This document shows positions 1 through 12,245 of a stretch of 64,000 nt of DNA, piece by piece (the first letter of the stretch is position 1; every line of letters starts with the position of its first letter). The stretch is taken from NCBI GenBank assembly GCA_003290165.1, contig QNQO01002062.1, positions 62,001-126,000 on the forward strand. The letters run 5' to 3'. Source of the stretch: Berberis thunbergii (lineage: Eukaryota > Streptophyta > Magnoliopsida > Ranunculales > Berberidaceae). The notes under the pieces are model-generated. The model was given only the letters and a program-made list of their open reading frames with translations, was not told where the DNA came from and did not search any database. Position numbers and translations under genes: made by a program.

Positions 1-2671
1 TGATCACTGGGAGTAACACTGGGATTAGAAGAAGAGACTACTGGACTAGAAGGAGGACCACTACTGGCAATAGGAGCATTGCTAACTCTAGGTGAATTGA
101 CATGAGTAGTGGCAGGAAAGAGTGATATAGATGCTGGAATAGACACAGGAGAAGAAGAAGGAGACATTGAAGACTGTGACTCCAGTTTAGAGTACGGAAA
201 AGAGTGTTCATTGAAGAAAATATCTTTGGAGATATAGATCCGACCATTTGGAGACAAGCATTTGTACCCTTTGTGTTGCAAACTGTAACCAAGGAAGGTA
301 CACTCAACTGACCTGAATTGAAGTTTGTGAGAATTGTGTGGTCTTGTATTTGGAAAGCAAGAGCAACCAAATACTTTAAGAGATTTATAATCAGGAAACT
401 TGTTATAAAGCTTCTCAAATGGAGAGAGGCCATGCAAAACAGTGGAAGGAACCCGATTGAGGAGATAAACTGAAGTCCTAACAGCTTCATCCCAGAATTT
501 CATAGGAAGATAAACATGAGCAATAAGTGTCAACGCAGACTCAATGATGTGTATGTGTTTTCTCTCAGCAATTCCATTTGCTGATGAGTAGTAGGGCAAG
601 CCAACCGATGACAGATACCATGCTGATTTAAAAACTTTGAAAAAGATCTATACTCCCCTCCCCAATCAGATTAAATACATTTGATAGGGAGACCAAATTC
701 TAATTCAACCTAGGACTTGAACTTAATAAAAGTAGAATAAGCATCAGATTTGTTCTTTAAAAGATATACCCAAGTGAACCTACTATAGGCATCAATGAAA
801 TGAATATAATACCTATATCCATTAGAAGAAACAGTGGAAGCAGGACCCCAAAGATCAGTATGAATGAGTTCTAAAGGTTTATTGTTTATAGTAGAAGAAC
901 AAGAAAATGGAAACTTGTGTATTTTTCTTAAACAACATGAAGAACACAATTCATTATTCTTGTGAGAAACATGAATATTACATTGAGTAAGAATTTTGTG
1001 CACAAGTAGAAATGAGGGGTGTCCTAGACGAGCATGCTAAAGATGCAAAGGAGAATGTGACTCAGATGTGGTTGTGGTTGTATGAACTGAAGCTGTTTGA
1101 TTGTACCCAGAAGAGCTTGTAGCAGTGGAAGAAGAGCTTGTAGCAGTTGAAGGAGAAAATGCATTTCGGGCAGCAAGGGACATGGAAGGGAAAACATAAA
1201 GTCCCTTGTTAAGCTTTCCTTCCAAGAGGACTTGACTGGTGACCTGATCCTTGACAAAAAACAAGTCAGGATGAAATTCAAAGAAGACTCCATTGTCTCT
1301 TGCAAACTTTGAAACACTTAGAAGACTTTTAGTAAGTTTAGGGACCTGAAGAATGCTCTTAAGAAGTAGTGTTTTTGAAGAATTTAAAGAATGTAAGAAG
1401 GACTGACCAATATTCTGAATTTGTAGGGCCGAACCATCACCAACATGAAGCTGTTCATTGCCATGATACGGCACTGAGGATGCCAAGTTCTTAGAAAAAG
1501 GAGTGTAGTGATCAGTTGCCCCAGAGTCAGGATACCATCGATGATCAGCAGATGAAGGAACACCACTTGGTTGCATTGACAAATAAGATTCAGCACCCAA
1601 GTTTGGATGAATATACTGACTAGAAGCAGAAAAATAGGCATGGCGAGGTGCTAGATTTGCTGACTGAGAAGGTGTGCTTGATGATGAGGTTTGTAGAGTA
1701 GAGTTCCATGGATTTGACACACTGTTATCAAACCGATTATAGCATTTAAAAGCAAGATGATCAAATTTGCCACATATTTGACACTGAGGCCTACCAAATT
1801 GATAACCAGTACCAGATTGATAACCAGAATGCTTAAATCCTCGCCCTGATCCAAACCTTGCTCCTCCTTTTGATGATTGAGTCTGTGAGTTGAATGGATA
1901 CCTTGCACCTCTAGGTGAATTAGAGACAAATGACCTTGGTGATGGCTTGTATGAGATGTGAGCAACATTTATAGAGCTAGAAATATCAAGATCTTTCAAA
2001 TGTCGTTCAATTCTTGTCTCTTGAACAAGCAACAAAGACTCGACCTCTGCTACGCTATAAGCATCAGATCTTGAAGTGACTGAGACTACAAAAGTGTCAT
2101 ATACTTGTGGTAATCCATCAAAGATTGCATTAATATGATCTCTTGAAGACAATGGATGTCCTACTGATGCTAATTGATCAATAATAGACTTCAATTTCAG
2201 TAGATAATCATTGATAGAGAGATCTTCTTTCTTGAAATTCTTCAATTGAGTTTTAAACTGGGAGATTTTGGCTACGGTTTGAGAGTTGAAGTAGGTTTCA
2301 AGAGTTTTCCAAACATGTTCAGAAGTTTCACAGCCTACTAACCTTGTGAGCAATGGTTGAGTAATAGAGGAAAGAAGCCATGAAAAGAGAAGTTGATCTT
2401 GATGCTCCCAGTTAATGAACTCTGTATTAACAACTCTATTTGCTTGATCTTCAGCCAATAGAAACTGTGGTGGAGATGAACCTTTGTCAATAAATTTCTG
2501 AAGTTTATGATCTTTGATTGTTGCCAACACTTGTTGTTTCCACAACAAATAGTTGTGTTCATCAAGTTTTACAGACAGAACATGAGTAAACACAACTGGT
2601 TTGGACTCTGTCATGATTGAATTTGTGAGTGAAGCAGCATTTGAAGAAGTTGTAGCAGTTGAATCCACCAT
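1..2671 (-). pseudogene. Gag-protease-integrase of the first copia element (stop codons)
   Basis: The start ATG is at 2671. The first 544 codons are open and hold a UBN2-type Gag domain, a CCHC zinc knuckle (C-x2-C-x4-H-x4-C, about 1740-1790) and an aspartic protease motif (DSGATDH, about 1510-1540). The frame then stops at 1037-1039 where a TAG replaces the tryptophan normally found in the GAG-pre-integrase motif before HARLGHP. Integrase continues with its HTDLWGP motif near 830-850. Two more stops follow at 710-712 and 671-673, around the second catalytic Asp region. The rest of integrase and its C-terminal part run to base 1 in a consistent frame. At least two of the stops are G/C-to-A/T changes. 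Confidence 0.85.
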
Positions 2672-2782
2672 TGCTAATACTAAGAAAGCTTGAAATGAAG
2701 GAGACGATTGAAAGGAAGAGCAATGTTAACTTCTACAGAAAAAGAGAAACAAAAAAATGACTCTGTCATGGATCTGATACCA

Positions 2783-3016
2783 TGTTAGATTCTAAAGTAA
2801 AACATGAATCAAACTTTCTGTATTTCATTCTGTGTTACAAATGTACATTTGACATGTTTATATAGACAACACTTGCAACAACCTAACAACATCACAACAC
2901 TTGCAACAACCTAACAACATCACTAATAACATTTATGCTTAGTCATCTAACAACATTTATGCTTAACAAACTGCTTAACTAACTAACAACATTAGTTGTG
3001 CTATTTACACTTAACA
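2783..3016 (-). repeat. 5' LTR of the first copia element
   Basis: A 234-bp block with TGTTA...TAACA ends, directly abutting the tRNA-iMet primer-binding site on its left. A TATA-like stretch (CTATATAAAC on the minus strand, near 2857-2866) fits an LTR promoter. It contains a short tandem repeat of a CAACACTTGCAACAACC-type unit (about 2868-2920). The partner LTR is outside the window, so age and target duplication cannot be judged. Confidence 0.8.
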
Positions 3017-3746
3017 GTGAAGATGGGGTTGCACACCTTTGAAAACCAATATATATCTATATGTCAGAACTTAAAACAACAATTTAGATTTCCATGACCT
3101 ACATGATCATGCAAGCATGGAAAAACAGAGAATAAACAAGAGACAATACAAGAAAAGAAAAGAAAAAAAAGCACTTGTTACAATTGAGTTTGAAGAACAC
3201 AAAAGTGAATGAAATGCACCACTTGCTAATAAAGTGTAAGCATAACCTCATGCTTTTGGTTTGGTTAGACACCCTTTATACTGATTGGTGATGGTCCTTA
3301 TGGGACAACAATGCTTTAAGGCAAAAGCAAAGTGCCACTATGCCCCATTTGTTCCTCCAATACTTTCCTTCAAGAGGAACTTATTTTAGTGTCTTTGATC
3401 TTCAGAACTTACATCGCAAAATTTTCTTCAATTGACAAGGGTGTGAAGTTGGCGAAGTTTGTAAGATAAGATCCTTACCGTTTATAGGCTGGGGACCCTT
3501 TTGTTTGATAAAGACGAATCAAGGTTCAAAGCAAAAGCAAAAGCATAGCATGGGGCTCTAATAGTTTCCACTAAACTTATTTAGCTATGATAATTATGAT
3601 TTTAGACCACTTAGTATAAGAAAAGGAAAAACCCACAAACAAGGCAAAGAATACAAGCTTCATAGTGTAAGTAATACATGACAAACTGATCATGTACTTG
3701 AGATTGTTGGGTAACCACCTAAAACAACTACTTCGGGCACACTCGA
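3017..3746. other. Intergenic stretch, no gene seen
   Basis: AT-rich plant intergenic DNA between the first copia LTR and the short retroposon. I see no coding potential, RNA gene or repeat beyond poly-purine runs near 3150-3175. Its right end (3726-3746) is the left copy of the retroposon's target duplication. Confidence 0.5.
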
Positions 3747-3966
3747 TAACAAAGGAGACAGGGATAAAAAAACAAGAGGTTTCCTCTTTGGCCGATGCTA
3801 GTTGAAGATTTTTATAAGTCTTGTAACCATGTTCACTCTCAATAGACTTCTCTTTCTTGTGAGAGTTTGTTTATGTTTTTATTGTTGTTTTTTGCTTTTG
3901 TTTCATTTATATAAAGGTTTTGGGTCCTTAAAACCCAGCTCACTTTCCCAAAAAAAAAAAAAAAAA
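3747..3966 (+). mobile_element. Truncated LINE-like retroposon with poly(A) tail and 21-bp target duplication
   Basis: A roughly 220-bp insert that ends in an 18-nt A run (about 3950-3967). It is bracketed by a 21-bp direct repeat beginning AACTACTTCGGGCAC at 3726-3746 and 3966-3986. Poly(A) plus a long target duplication is the signature of target-primed reverse transcription. The body has no reading frame. Its last part (GGTTTTGGGTCC...CCCAGCTCAC) resembles 3' ends of plant L1-type LINEs from memory, so a 5'-truncated LINE is likelier than a SINE. Confidence 0.75.
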
Positions 3967-4070
3967 ACTACTTCGGGCACACTCGAAGATCGATAAGTAT
4001 GAAAGTGTATGGTTCGAAGTGCATAGCAAGTTAACAGGCACAATTTCAGCGTATGCAACTCTCTGTCAAG

Positions 4071-4168
4071 CTTCTCCAATCTCGATCTCCAAATCGTCTT
4101 GATTGATTCTTCTGTCGAGCTTCTCCAATCTTGATCACCAAATCGTTTTGATTGATTCCACTGTCAAA
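4071..4168. repeat. Two-unit 49-bp tandem repeat
   Basis: Units at 4071-4119 and 4120-4168 both begin CTTCTCCAATCT and differ at only a few positions. The flank (3987-4547) is otherwise non-coding. It was part of the upstream region of the DUF674 gene before the retroelement array inserted. Confidence 0.7.
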
Positions 4169-4552
4169 ATTTTGAGCCAAAAACCAGATCTGTGGTTTTT
4201 TTGTTTTTGGAGCCAAGACCAGCCAAAAACAGGACCTCACGTGCCCAACACCCTCCGGGCGCATGTGCCCAGGAGGGTCCAGGCAGAGGCTGGGCACCAA
4301 TACAAGGCTCAGTAGAATTTTCGATTTACTTGTAGTCAATGTGTTGAGTAATACTACAGTGCACCGGGAGATTGCCTGGTGGCCCGGTGCACTTAAGAAT
4401 TCCCCCAATGTGTTTGCTTGCTTCTCTATCTTTGATGTCAAACAAAATCGATCTCAAGGGTTTGTACTCCATTTGTAGGAGGAAATTCCTGTGTGGGATG
4501 AAAACACCAAGATTACCATTTTAGTGCACAAATTTTTTGTTCATTTTGTTCT

Positions 4553-5145
4553 TGTTAGGCAATGGTGGGTGGCAACCATTGTTGACATTGTTTGGCCACC
4601 CACCACCTCTTCAAGTTAGGCCACCCACCTCAAATGAAGGTCAAGAATGGAGGCAATGGTGGTTGAGCTACCCAACTTGTTGAGCCTATATAAGGCTCAC
4701 CCCTTCATCATTTGTTATCATCCCATTCCATAGAAACCATTCTTCTCTTTGTCAAGAGAAGCTTGTCTCCTCCTCTAAGAAGAGAGTGAGTGAAAGCTTA
4801 GGAAATTAAGCTTGTGAGAGAGAGAAAATTGAGAGTAATTTTCTCGGGTGTAATTGGGTTATGGGTTCCCATCTCCTCCTCTATGTAAGAGTGAGTAAAG
4901 CTTAAGAGAGTTAAGCTTGTGTGAGAGAGAGAAAATTGAGAGTAATTTTCTTGGGTGTAATTGGGTTGTGGTTTGTGAGTTGTGAGTGTTGTAAACACTT
5001 TGTTATCTTCGAGTAAAGCTTTGCAGCAGCCCGTGGACGTAACCCAAGTTGGGTGAACCACGTAAATATCTGTGTGTTGATTTATTTATTGCATTTCCCA
5101 CTAATCTTGGCTTTCGGGGTGAATCAGCGTAATTTATCCCCAACA
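4553..5145 (+). repeat. LTR 1 of the tandem array
   Basis: TG...CA ends (TGTTAGGCAA...CCCCAACA). A TATATAA box is at 4687-4693. Two imperfect copies of a ~103-bp segment lie inside (about 4785-4887 and 4888-4990), each with AAGCTT and a GAGAGAGAAAATTGAGAG motif. At least two bases differ from LTRs 2-4 (CCCAACTTG instead of CCCACCTTG near 4670, and CCTCTAAG instead of CCTTTAAG near 4775). Confidence 0.93.
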
Positions 5146-5206
5146 ATTGGTATCAGAGCTTTGGTTGTGTAAACAATCCAGAAAAAGCCAGATTCGAGTG
5201 GGAGCA

Positions 5207-8049
5207 ATGGCTACAGACGAAGGGAAGGTGAAACTCGAAAAGTTCGATGGCACAGATTTCGGATTCTGGAAAATGCAGATAGAGGATCATCTGTACCAGA
5301 AAAATCTGTTCCTACCTCTCATAGGGCAGAAGCCAGAACCTATGAAGGATGAGGAGTGGGCCCTGCTTGATAGACAGGCCCTTGGAGTTATCCGATTGAC
5401 TCTATCCCGCAACGTTGCTTTTAACATAGCAAAGGAAAAGACCACGGTGGGTCTTATGGCGGCTCTCTCAAGCATGTATGAGAAGCCATCAGCTTCGAAC
5501 AAAGTTCACCTGATGAAACGTTTGTTCAACTTGCGGATGACGGAAGGCGCATCGGTTGCGCAACATCTAAACGAACTCAACACAGTCACAACTCAGTTGA
5601 GTTCAGTGGAGATTGAATTTGATGAAGAGGTACGGGCACTGATCTTATTGTCTTCTCTACCAGAAAGATGGAATGCTACTGTCACGGCTGTGAGTAGCTC
5701 CTCGAGAAGAAATAAGTTAAAATTTGACGATGTTCGTGATCTAGCTCTCAGTGAAGAGATCCGACGGAGAGAGTCGGGGGAATCGTCAGCCTCTTCAGTC
5801 TTGCAGACAGAGTCGAGAGGAAGAGACTCAACTCGATGGAATGGACGCAGCAGATCAAACCATCGAGGTAGATCAATGGACAGAAGGTCCAAATCTAGAA
5901 ATCCAATGATTTCCAGAACTCGAAGACTGTCGAGTGTTGGAACTGTGGAAAGATCGGGCACTACAGACATCAGTGCAAAAGTGCACCGAAGAACCAGGAG
6001 GCGAAGGCAGAGGCAAATGTTACTTCCACCTCAGGAGGAGATGATGCGTTGATATGCTCTTTGGAGAGCAAGGAAGAGTCTTGGGTGTTAGACTCTGGAG
6101 CGTCATTCCACGCTACTTTTCAAAAAGAATTATTTGAGAAGTATGTCCCTGAAAACCTTGGTAAGGTATACCTTGGTGATGATCAACCTTGTGCTATCAT
6201 TGGCAAAGGTATAGTAAAGATTAAGTTGAACGGGTCTGTTTGGGAGCTGAAGAATGTCAGATATATTCCTGACCTGAAAAAGAACTTAATCTCAGTGGGG
6301 CAGTTAGCTAGTGAAGGCTACACCACGATCTTCCATGGTGATGACTGGAAGATTTCAAAGGGTGCAATGACGGTTGCTCGAGGCAAGAAGAGTGGTACTC
6401 TTTATATGACAGTAGGTGCACGCTGTTCAATTGCAGTTGCAGCAGGAAACGTCGATCCCAATCTGTGGCACCAAAGACTTGGCCACATGAGCGAGAAGGG
6501 GATGAAGATTATGCACTCGAAGGGGAAACTTCCAGGTCTACAGTCAGTTGAGACTGACATGTGCGAAGATTGCATACTTGGAAAGCAGAAGAGAGTCAGC
6601 TTTCAGACAAGTGGCAGAACCCCAAAGAAGGAACGGTTGGAGCTCGTTCACTCTGATGTTTGGGGACCAACGACCGTCTCATCCCTTGGTGGGAAACACT
6701 ACTTCGTGACTTTCATCGATGATCACTCTAGGAAGGTATGGGTTTACTTTCTGAAGCATAAGTCTGAAGTATTTGAGGCTTTCAGGAGATGGAAAGCTAT
6801 GGTTGAAAATGAGACAGGTCTAACAATAAAAAGGCTTAGAACCGACAATGGTGGTGAATATGAAGACACCAGATTCAAGAAGTTCTGCTATGAGCACGGA
6901 ATCAGAATGGAGAGATCCGTGCCAGGTACGCCTCAGGACAATGGTGTAGCTGAGCGCATGAACCGAACGTTGACAGAGAGAGCTAGAAGCATTCGTATAC
7001 AGTCAGGTCTACAGAAGCAGTTCTGGGCAGAAGCAGTCAACACAGCAACTTACTTGATCAACCGAGGCCCATCGGTTCCATTGGAGCACAGAATACCAGA
7101 GGAGGTATGGAGCAGACAGGAGGTCAAGCTCTCACATCTAAAAGTTTTCGGTTGTGTAGCATATGTGCATATCAGTGATCAAGGCAGGAATAAGCTTGAT
7201 CCCAAATCCAAGAAATGCACCCTCATCGGCTATGGCGAGGATGAGTTCGGCTACCGTATCTGGGATGACGAAAACAAGAAGGTGATCCGAAGCAGAGATG
7301 TGATTTTTAACGAAAGAGTGATGTATAAAGACAAGCATAAAGCTGACGTCAGCGGCTCAGAGCAGAGTGAGCCAGTATTTGCAGATGCAAATGATTTTCC
7401 AGATAGTCCTGTGATAGAGCAGGTAGTAGCAAGTCCTCAGCCAGAGGAACCTGCTGGACAGGGTAGTGTGCAACAGTTAGACACACCGCAACATCCTAGT
7501 CCAACTCCTGTATTGAGAAGGTCTTCTCGGCCTCATGTGCCTAACAGGAGATACATGAACTATCTGTTGCTGACTAATGGAGGGGAGCCTGAATGCTATG
7601 ATGAAGCTTGTCAGACTGGAGATACCAGCAAGTGGGAGTTTGCTATGAATGAGGAGATGCAGTCTCTTATCTCCAACCAGAAATGGGAACTAGCTGAGTT
7701 ACCCATGGGAAAGAAGGCACTTCACAACAAATGGGTGTACCGGGTAAAAGAGGAGCAAGACGGCTCCAAGAGATACAAAGCCCGACGAGTTGTCAAAGGC
7801 TTCCAGCAGAAGGAAGGAATTGACTACACCGACATTTTTTCTCCCGTTGTGAAAATTAACACTATCAGATCTCTATTGGAAGATGAAGTGTTAATGCTGG
7901 AGAAGATCCAAGGAAGCAGGAATCCAGCAGATATGTTGACAAAGGTAGTGCCAAGTTGCCAAACTGAAGTTGTGTTCAACTTCAGTTGGACTGCTAGAGT
8001 AATTGAACCGGAAGGCTGCTGCATTGATCGAGGTGTGAAGACAGATTGA
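5207..8049 (+). CDS. Retroelement unit 1: Gag-protease-integrase polyprotein, frameshifted
   Basis: The start is the ATG at 5207 ([10 protein letters not shown]), 49 bp after the primer-binding site; an upstream in-frame ATG at 5147 lies in that site and is unlikely. Compared with units 2 and 3, one C is missing from a CCC run near 5902, just before the CCHC knuckle. The Gag frame therefore ends at 6052 in an out-of-frame tail. The protease-integrase frame resumes (6049-8049) with DSGAS, HQRLGHM, HSDVWGP, DNGGEY and [12 protein letters not shown] motifs. The last part is the same truncated reverse-transcriptase remnant as in the other units. The lost base could be real or a consensus error. 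Confidence 0.88.
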
Positions 8050-8071
8050 AATCGGTCTTCAAGTGGGAGAT

Positions 8072-8664
8072 TGTTAGGCAATGGTGGGTGGCAACCATTG
8101 TTGACATTGTTTGGCCACCCACCACCTCTTCAAGTTAGGCCACCCACCTCAAATGAAGGTCAAGAATGGAGGCAATGGTGGTTGAGCTACCCACCTTGTT
8201 GAGCCTATATAAGGCTCACCCCTTCATCATTTGTTATCATCCCATTCCATAGAAACCATTCTTCTCTTTGTCAAGAGAAGCTTGTCTCCTCCTTTAAGAA
8301 GAGAGTGAGTGAAAGCTTAGGAAATTAAGCTTGTGAGAGAGAGAAAATTGAGAGTAATTTTCTCGGGTGTAATTGGGTTATGGGTTCCCATCTCCTCCTC
8401 TATGTAAGAGTGAGTAAAGCTTAAGAGAGTTAAGCTTGTGTGAGAGAGAGAAAATTGAGAGTAATTTTCTTGGGTGTAATTGGGTTGTGGTTTGTGAGTT
8501 GTGAGTGTTGTAAACACTTTGTTATCTTCGAGTAAAGCTTTGCAGCAGCCCGTGGACGTAACCCAAGTTGGGTGAACCACGTAAATATCTGTGTGTTGAT
8601 TTATTTATTGCATTTCCCACTAATCTTGGCTTTCGGGGTGAATCAGCGTAATTTATCCCCAACA
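8072..8664 (+). repeat. LTR 2 of the tandem array
   Basis: Same 593-bp LTR, TATA box at 8206-8212. It serves as 3' LTR of unit 1 and 5' LTR of unit 2: a purine tract ends at 8071 and a primer-binding site begins at 8667. By eye it is identical to LTRs 3 and 4. Confidence 0.93.
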
Positions 8665-8725
8665 ATTGGTATCAGAGCTTTGGTTGTGTAAACAATCCAG
8701 AAAAAGCCAGATTCGAGTGGGAGCA

Positions 8726-11569
8726 ATGGCTACAGACGAAGGGAAGGTGAAACTCGAAAAGTTCGATGGCACAGATTTCGGATTCTGGAAAATGCAGATA
8801 GAGGATCATCTGTACCAGAAAAATCTGTTCCTACCTCTCATAGGGCAGAAGCCAGAACCTATGAAGGATGAGGAGTGGGCCCTGCTTGATAGACAGGCCC
8901 TTGGAGTTATCCGATTGACTCTATCCCGCAACGTTGCTTTTAACATAGCAAAGGAAAAGACCACGGTGGGTCTTATGGCGGCTCTCTCAAGCATGTATGA
9001 GAAGCCATCAGCTTCGAACAAAGTTCACCTGATGAAACGTTTGTTCAACTTGCGGATGACGGAAGGCGCATCGGTTGCGCAACATCTAAACGAACTCAAC
9101 ACAGTCACAACTCAGTTGAGTTCAGTGGAGATTGAATTTGATGAAGAGGTACGGGCACTGATCTTATTGTCTTCTCTACCAGAAAGATGGAATGCTACTG
9201 TCACGGCTGTGAGTAGCTCCTCGAGAAGAAATAAGTTAAAATTTGACGATGTTCGTGATCTAGCTCTCAGTGAAGAGATCCGACGGAGAGAGTCGGGGGA
9301 ATCGTCAGCCTCTTCAGTCTTGCAGACAGAGTCGAGAGGAAGAGACTCAACTCGATGGAATGGACGCATCAGATCAAACCATCGAGGTAGATCAATGGAC
9401 AGAAGGTCCAAATCTAGAAATCCCAATGATTTCCAGAACTCGAAGACTGTCGAGTGTTGGAACTGTGGAAAGATCGGGCACTACAGACATCAGTGCAAAA
9501 GTGCACCGAAGAACCAGGAGGCGAAGGCAGAGGCAAATGTTACTTCCACCTCAGGAGGAGATGATGCGTTGATATGCTCTTTGGAGAGCAAGGAAGAGTC
9601 TTGGGTGTTAGACTCTGGAGCGTCATTCCACGCTACTTTTCAAAAAGAATTATTTGAGAAGTATGTCCCTGAAAACCTTGGTAAGGTATACCTTGGTGAT
9701 GATCAACCTTGTGCTATCATTGGCAAAGGTATAGTAAAGATTAAGTTGAACGGGTCTGTTTGGGAGCTGAAGAATGTCAGATATATTCCTGACCTGAAAA
9801 AGAACTTAATCTCAGTGGGGCAGTTAGCTAGTGAAGGCTACACCACGATCTTCCATGGTGATGACTGGAAGATTTCAAAGGGTGCAATGACGGTTGCTCG
9901 AGGCAAGAAGAGTGGTACTCTTTATATGACAGTAGGTGCACGCTGTTCAATTGCAGTTGCAGCAGGAAACGTCGATCCCAATCTGTGGCACCAAAGACTT
10001 GGCCACATGAGCGAGAAGGGGATGAAGATTATGCACTCGAAGGGGAAACTTCCAGGTCTACAGTCAGTTGAGACTGACATGTGCGAAGATTGCATACTTG
10101 GAAAGCAGAAGAGAGTCAGCTTTCAGACAAGTGGCAGAACCCCAAAGAAGGAACGGTTGGAGCTCGTTCACTCTGATGTTTGGGGACCAACGACCGTCTC
10201 ATCCCTTGGTGGGAAACACTACTTCGTGACTTTCATCGATGATCACTCTAGGAAGGTATGGGTTTACTTTCTGAAGCATAAGTCTGAAGTATTTGAGGCT
10301 TTCAGGAGATGGAAAGCTATGGTTGAAAATGAGACAGGTCTAACAATAAAAAGGCTTAGAACCGACAATGGTGGTGAATATGAAGACACCAGATTCAAGA
10401 AGTTCTGCTATGAGCACGGAATCAGAATGGAGAGATCCGTGCCAGGTACGCCTCAGGACAATGGTGTAGCTGAGCGCATGAACCGAACGTTGACAGAGAG
10501 AGCTAGAAGCATTCGTATACAGTCAGGTCTACAGAAGCAGTTCTGGGCAGAAGCAGTCAACACAGCAACTTACTTGATCAACCGAGGCCCATCGGTTCCA
10601 TTGGAGCACAGAATACCAGAGGAGGTATGGAGCAGACAGGAGGTCAAGCTCTCACATCTAAAAGTTTTCGGTTGTGTAGCATATGTGCATATCAGTGATC
10701 AAGGCAGGAATAAGCTTGATCCCAAATCCAAGAAATGCACCCTCATCGGCTATGGCGAGGATGAGTTCGGCTACCGTATCTGGGATGACGAAAACAAGAA
10801 GGTGATCCGAAGCAGAGATGTGATTTTTAACGAAAGAGTGATGTATAAAGACAAGCATAAAGCTGACGTCAGCGGCTCAGAGCAGAGTGAGCCAGTATTT
10901 GCAGATGCAAATGATTTTCCAGATAGTCCTGTGATAGAGCAGGTAGTAGCAAGTCCTCAGCCAGAGGAACCTGCTGGACAGGGTAGTGTGCAACAGTTAG
11001 ACACACCGCAACATCCTAGTCCAACTCCTGTATTGAGAAGGTCTTCTCGGCCTCATGTGCCTAACAGGAGATACATGAACTATCTGTTGCTGACTAATGG
11101 AGGGGAGCCTGAATGCTATGATGAAGCTTGTCAGACTGGAGATACCAGCAAGTGGGAGTTTGCTATGAATGAGGAGATGCAGTCTCTTATCTCCAACCAG
11201 AAATGGGAACTAGCTGAGTTACCCATGGGAAAGAAGGCACTTCACAACAAATGGGTGTACCGGGTAAAAGAGAAGCAAGACGGCTCCAAGAGATACAAAG
11301 CCCGACGAGTTGTCAAAGGCTTCCAGCAGAAGGAAGGAATTGACTACACCGACATTTTTTCTCCCGTTGTGAAAATTAACACTATCAGATCTCTATTGGA
11401 AGATGAAGTGTTAATGCTGGAGAAGATCCAAGGAAGCAGGAATCCAGCAGATATGTTGACAAAGGTAGTGCCAAGTTGCCAAACTGAAGTTGTGTTCAAC
11501 TTCAGTTGGACTGCTAGAGTAATTGAACCGGAAGGCTGCTGCATTGATCGAGGTGTGAAGACAGATTGA
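8726..11569 (+). CDS. Retroelement unit 2: intact 947-residue Gag-protease-integrase fusion lacking RT
   Basis: This is the only unit with one uninterrupted frame. The order is Gag (UBN2-like, residues ~1-190), CCHC knuckle (C-x2-C-x4-H-x4-C, ~241-258), aspartic protease (LDSGAS, ~292), GAG-pre-integrase (HQRLGHM, ~420), integrase with D (HSDVWG, ~482), D (DNGGEY, ~546) and E ([11 protein letters not shown], ~580). A reverse-transcriptase start follows (KWVYRVK to [12 protein letters not shown], ~835-888). The frame then jumps to the RNase H end ([10 protein letters not shown], ~902). The YVDD polymerase core and the RNase H body are missing, without frame loss. The protein could form particles and integrate DNA but would need RT from another element. 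A G-to-A change near 11272 (KEKQD instead of KEEQD) is unique to this unit. Confidence 0.92.
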   Translation: MATDEGKVKLEKFDGTDFGFWKMQIEDHLYQKNLFLPLIGQKPEPMKDEEWALLDRQALGVIRLTLSRNVAFNIAKEKTTVGLMAALSSMYEKPSASNKVHLMKRLFNLRMTEGASVAQHLNELNTVTTQLSSVEIEFDEEVRALILLSSLPERWNATVTAVSSSSRRNKLKFDDVRDLALSEEIRRRESGESSASSVLQTESRGRDSTRWNGRIRSNHRGRSMDRRSKSRNPNDFQNSKTVECWNCGKIGHYRHQCKSAPKNQEAKAEANVTSTSGGDDALICSLESKEESWVLDSGASFHATFQKELFEKYVPENLGKVYLGDDQPCAIIGKGIVKIKLNGSVWELKNVRYIPDLKKNLISVGQLASEGYTTIFHGDDWKISKGAMTVARGKKSGTLYMTVGARCSIAVAAGNVDPNLWHQRLGHMSEKGMKIMHSKGKLPGLQSVETDMCEDCILGKQKRVSFQTSGRTPKKERLELVHSDVWGPTTVSSLGGKHYFVTFIDDHSRKVWVYFLKHKSEVFEAFRRWKAMVENETGLTIKRLRTDNGGEYEDTRFKKFCYEHGIRMERSVPGTPQDNGVAERMNRTLTERARSIRIQSGLQKQFWAEAVNTATYLINRGPSVPLEHRIPEEVWSRQEVKLSHLKVFGCVAYVHISDQGRNKLDPKSKKCTLIGYGEDEFGYRIWDDENKKVIRSRDVIFNERVMYKDKHKADVSGSEQSEPVFADANDFPDSPVIEQVVASPQPEEPAGQGSVQQLDTPQHPSPTPVLRRSSRPHVPNRRYMNYLLLTNGGEPECYDEACQTGDTSKWEFAMNEEMQSLISNQKWELAELPMGKKALHNKWVYRVKEKQDGSKRYKARRVVKGFQQKEGIDYTDIFSPVVKINTIRSLLEDEVLMLEKIQGSRNPADMLTKVVPSCQTEVVFNFSWTARVIEPEGCCIDRGVKTD

Positions 11570-11591
11570 AATCGGTCTTCAAGTGGGAGAT

Positions 11592-12184
11592 TGTTAGGCA
11601 ATGGTGGGTGGCAACCATTGTTGACATTGTTTGGCCACCCACCACCTCTTCAAGTTAGGCCACCCACCTCAAATGAAGGTCAAGAATGGAGGCAATGGTG
11701 GTTGAGCTACCCACCTTGTTGAGCCTATATAAGGCTCACCCCTTCATCATTTGTTATCATCCCATTCCATAGAAACCATTCTTCTCTTTGTCAAGAGAAG
11801 CTTGTCTCCTCCTTTAAGAAGAGAGTGAGTGAAAGCTTAGGAAATTAAGCTTGTGAGAGAGAGAAAATTGAGAGTAATTTTCTCGGGTGTAATTGGGTTA
11901 TGGGTTCCCATCTCCTCCTCTATGTAAGAGTGAGTAAAGCTTAAGAGAGTTAAGCTTGTGTGAGAGAGAGAAAATTGAGAGTAATTTTCTTGGGTGTAAT
12001 TGGGTTGTGGTTTGTGAGTTGTGAGTGTTGTAAACACTTTGTTATCTTCGAGTAAAGCTTTGCAGCAGCCCGTGGACGTAACCCAAGTTGGGTGAACCAC
12101 GTAAATATCTGTGTGTTGATTTATTTATTGCATTTCCCACTAATCTTGGCTTTCGGGGTGAATCAGCGTAATTTATCCCCAACA
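11592..12184 (+). repeat. LTR 3 of the tandem array
   Basis: Same 593-bp LTR, TATA box at 11726-11732, shared between units 2 and 3 in the same way as LTR 2. Confidence 0.93.
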
Positions 12185-12245
12185 ATTGGTATCAGAGCTT
12201 TGGTTGTGTAAACAATCCAGAAAAAGCCAGATTCGAGTGGGAGCA

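Larger units (their letters stand above)
1..3016 (-). mobile_element. Ty1/copia LTR retrotransposon, 5' part, decayed, cut by window edge
   Basis: The element reads leftwards. It starts with an LTR (2783-3016) followed by a primer-binding site complementary to initiator-Met tRNA (TGGTATCAGA on the minus strand, 2773-2782). Then come a Gag/protease reading frame and integrase pieces running to base 1. The order Gag, CCHC knuckle, protease, integrase is that of Ty1/copia (Pseudoviridae-type) elements. Reverse transcriptase, RNase H and the 3' LTR would lie beyond base 1. Stop codons in integrase show that it is no longer autonomous. Confidence 0.9.

Noticed and set aside
38..490. Leucine-rich 150-residue frame at the window start
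   Set aside because: It is the out-of-frame shadow of the copia integrase C-terminal part, which reads in another minus-strand frame.
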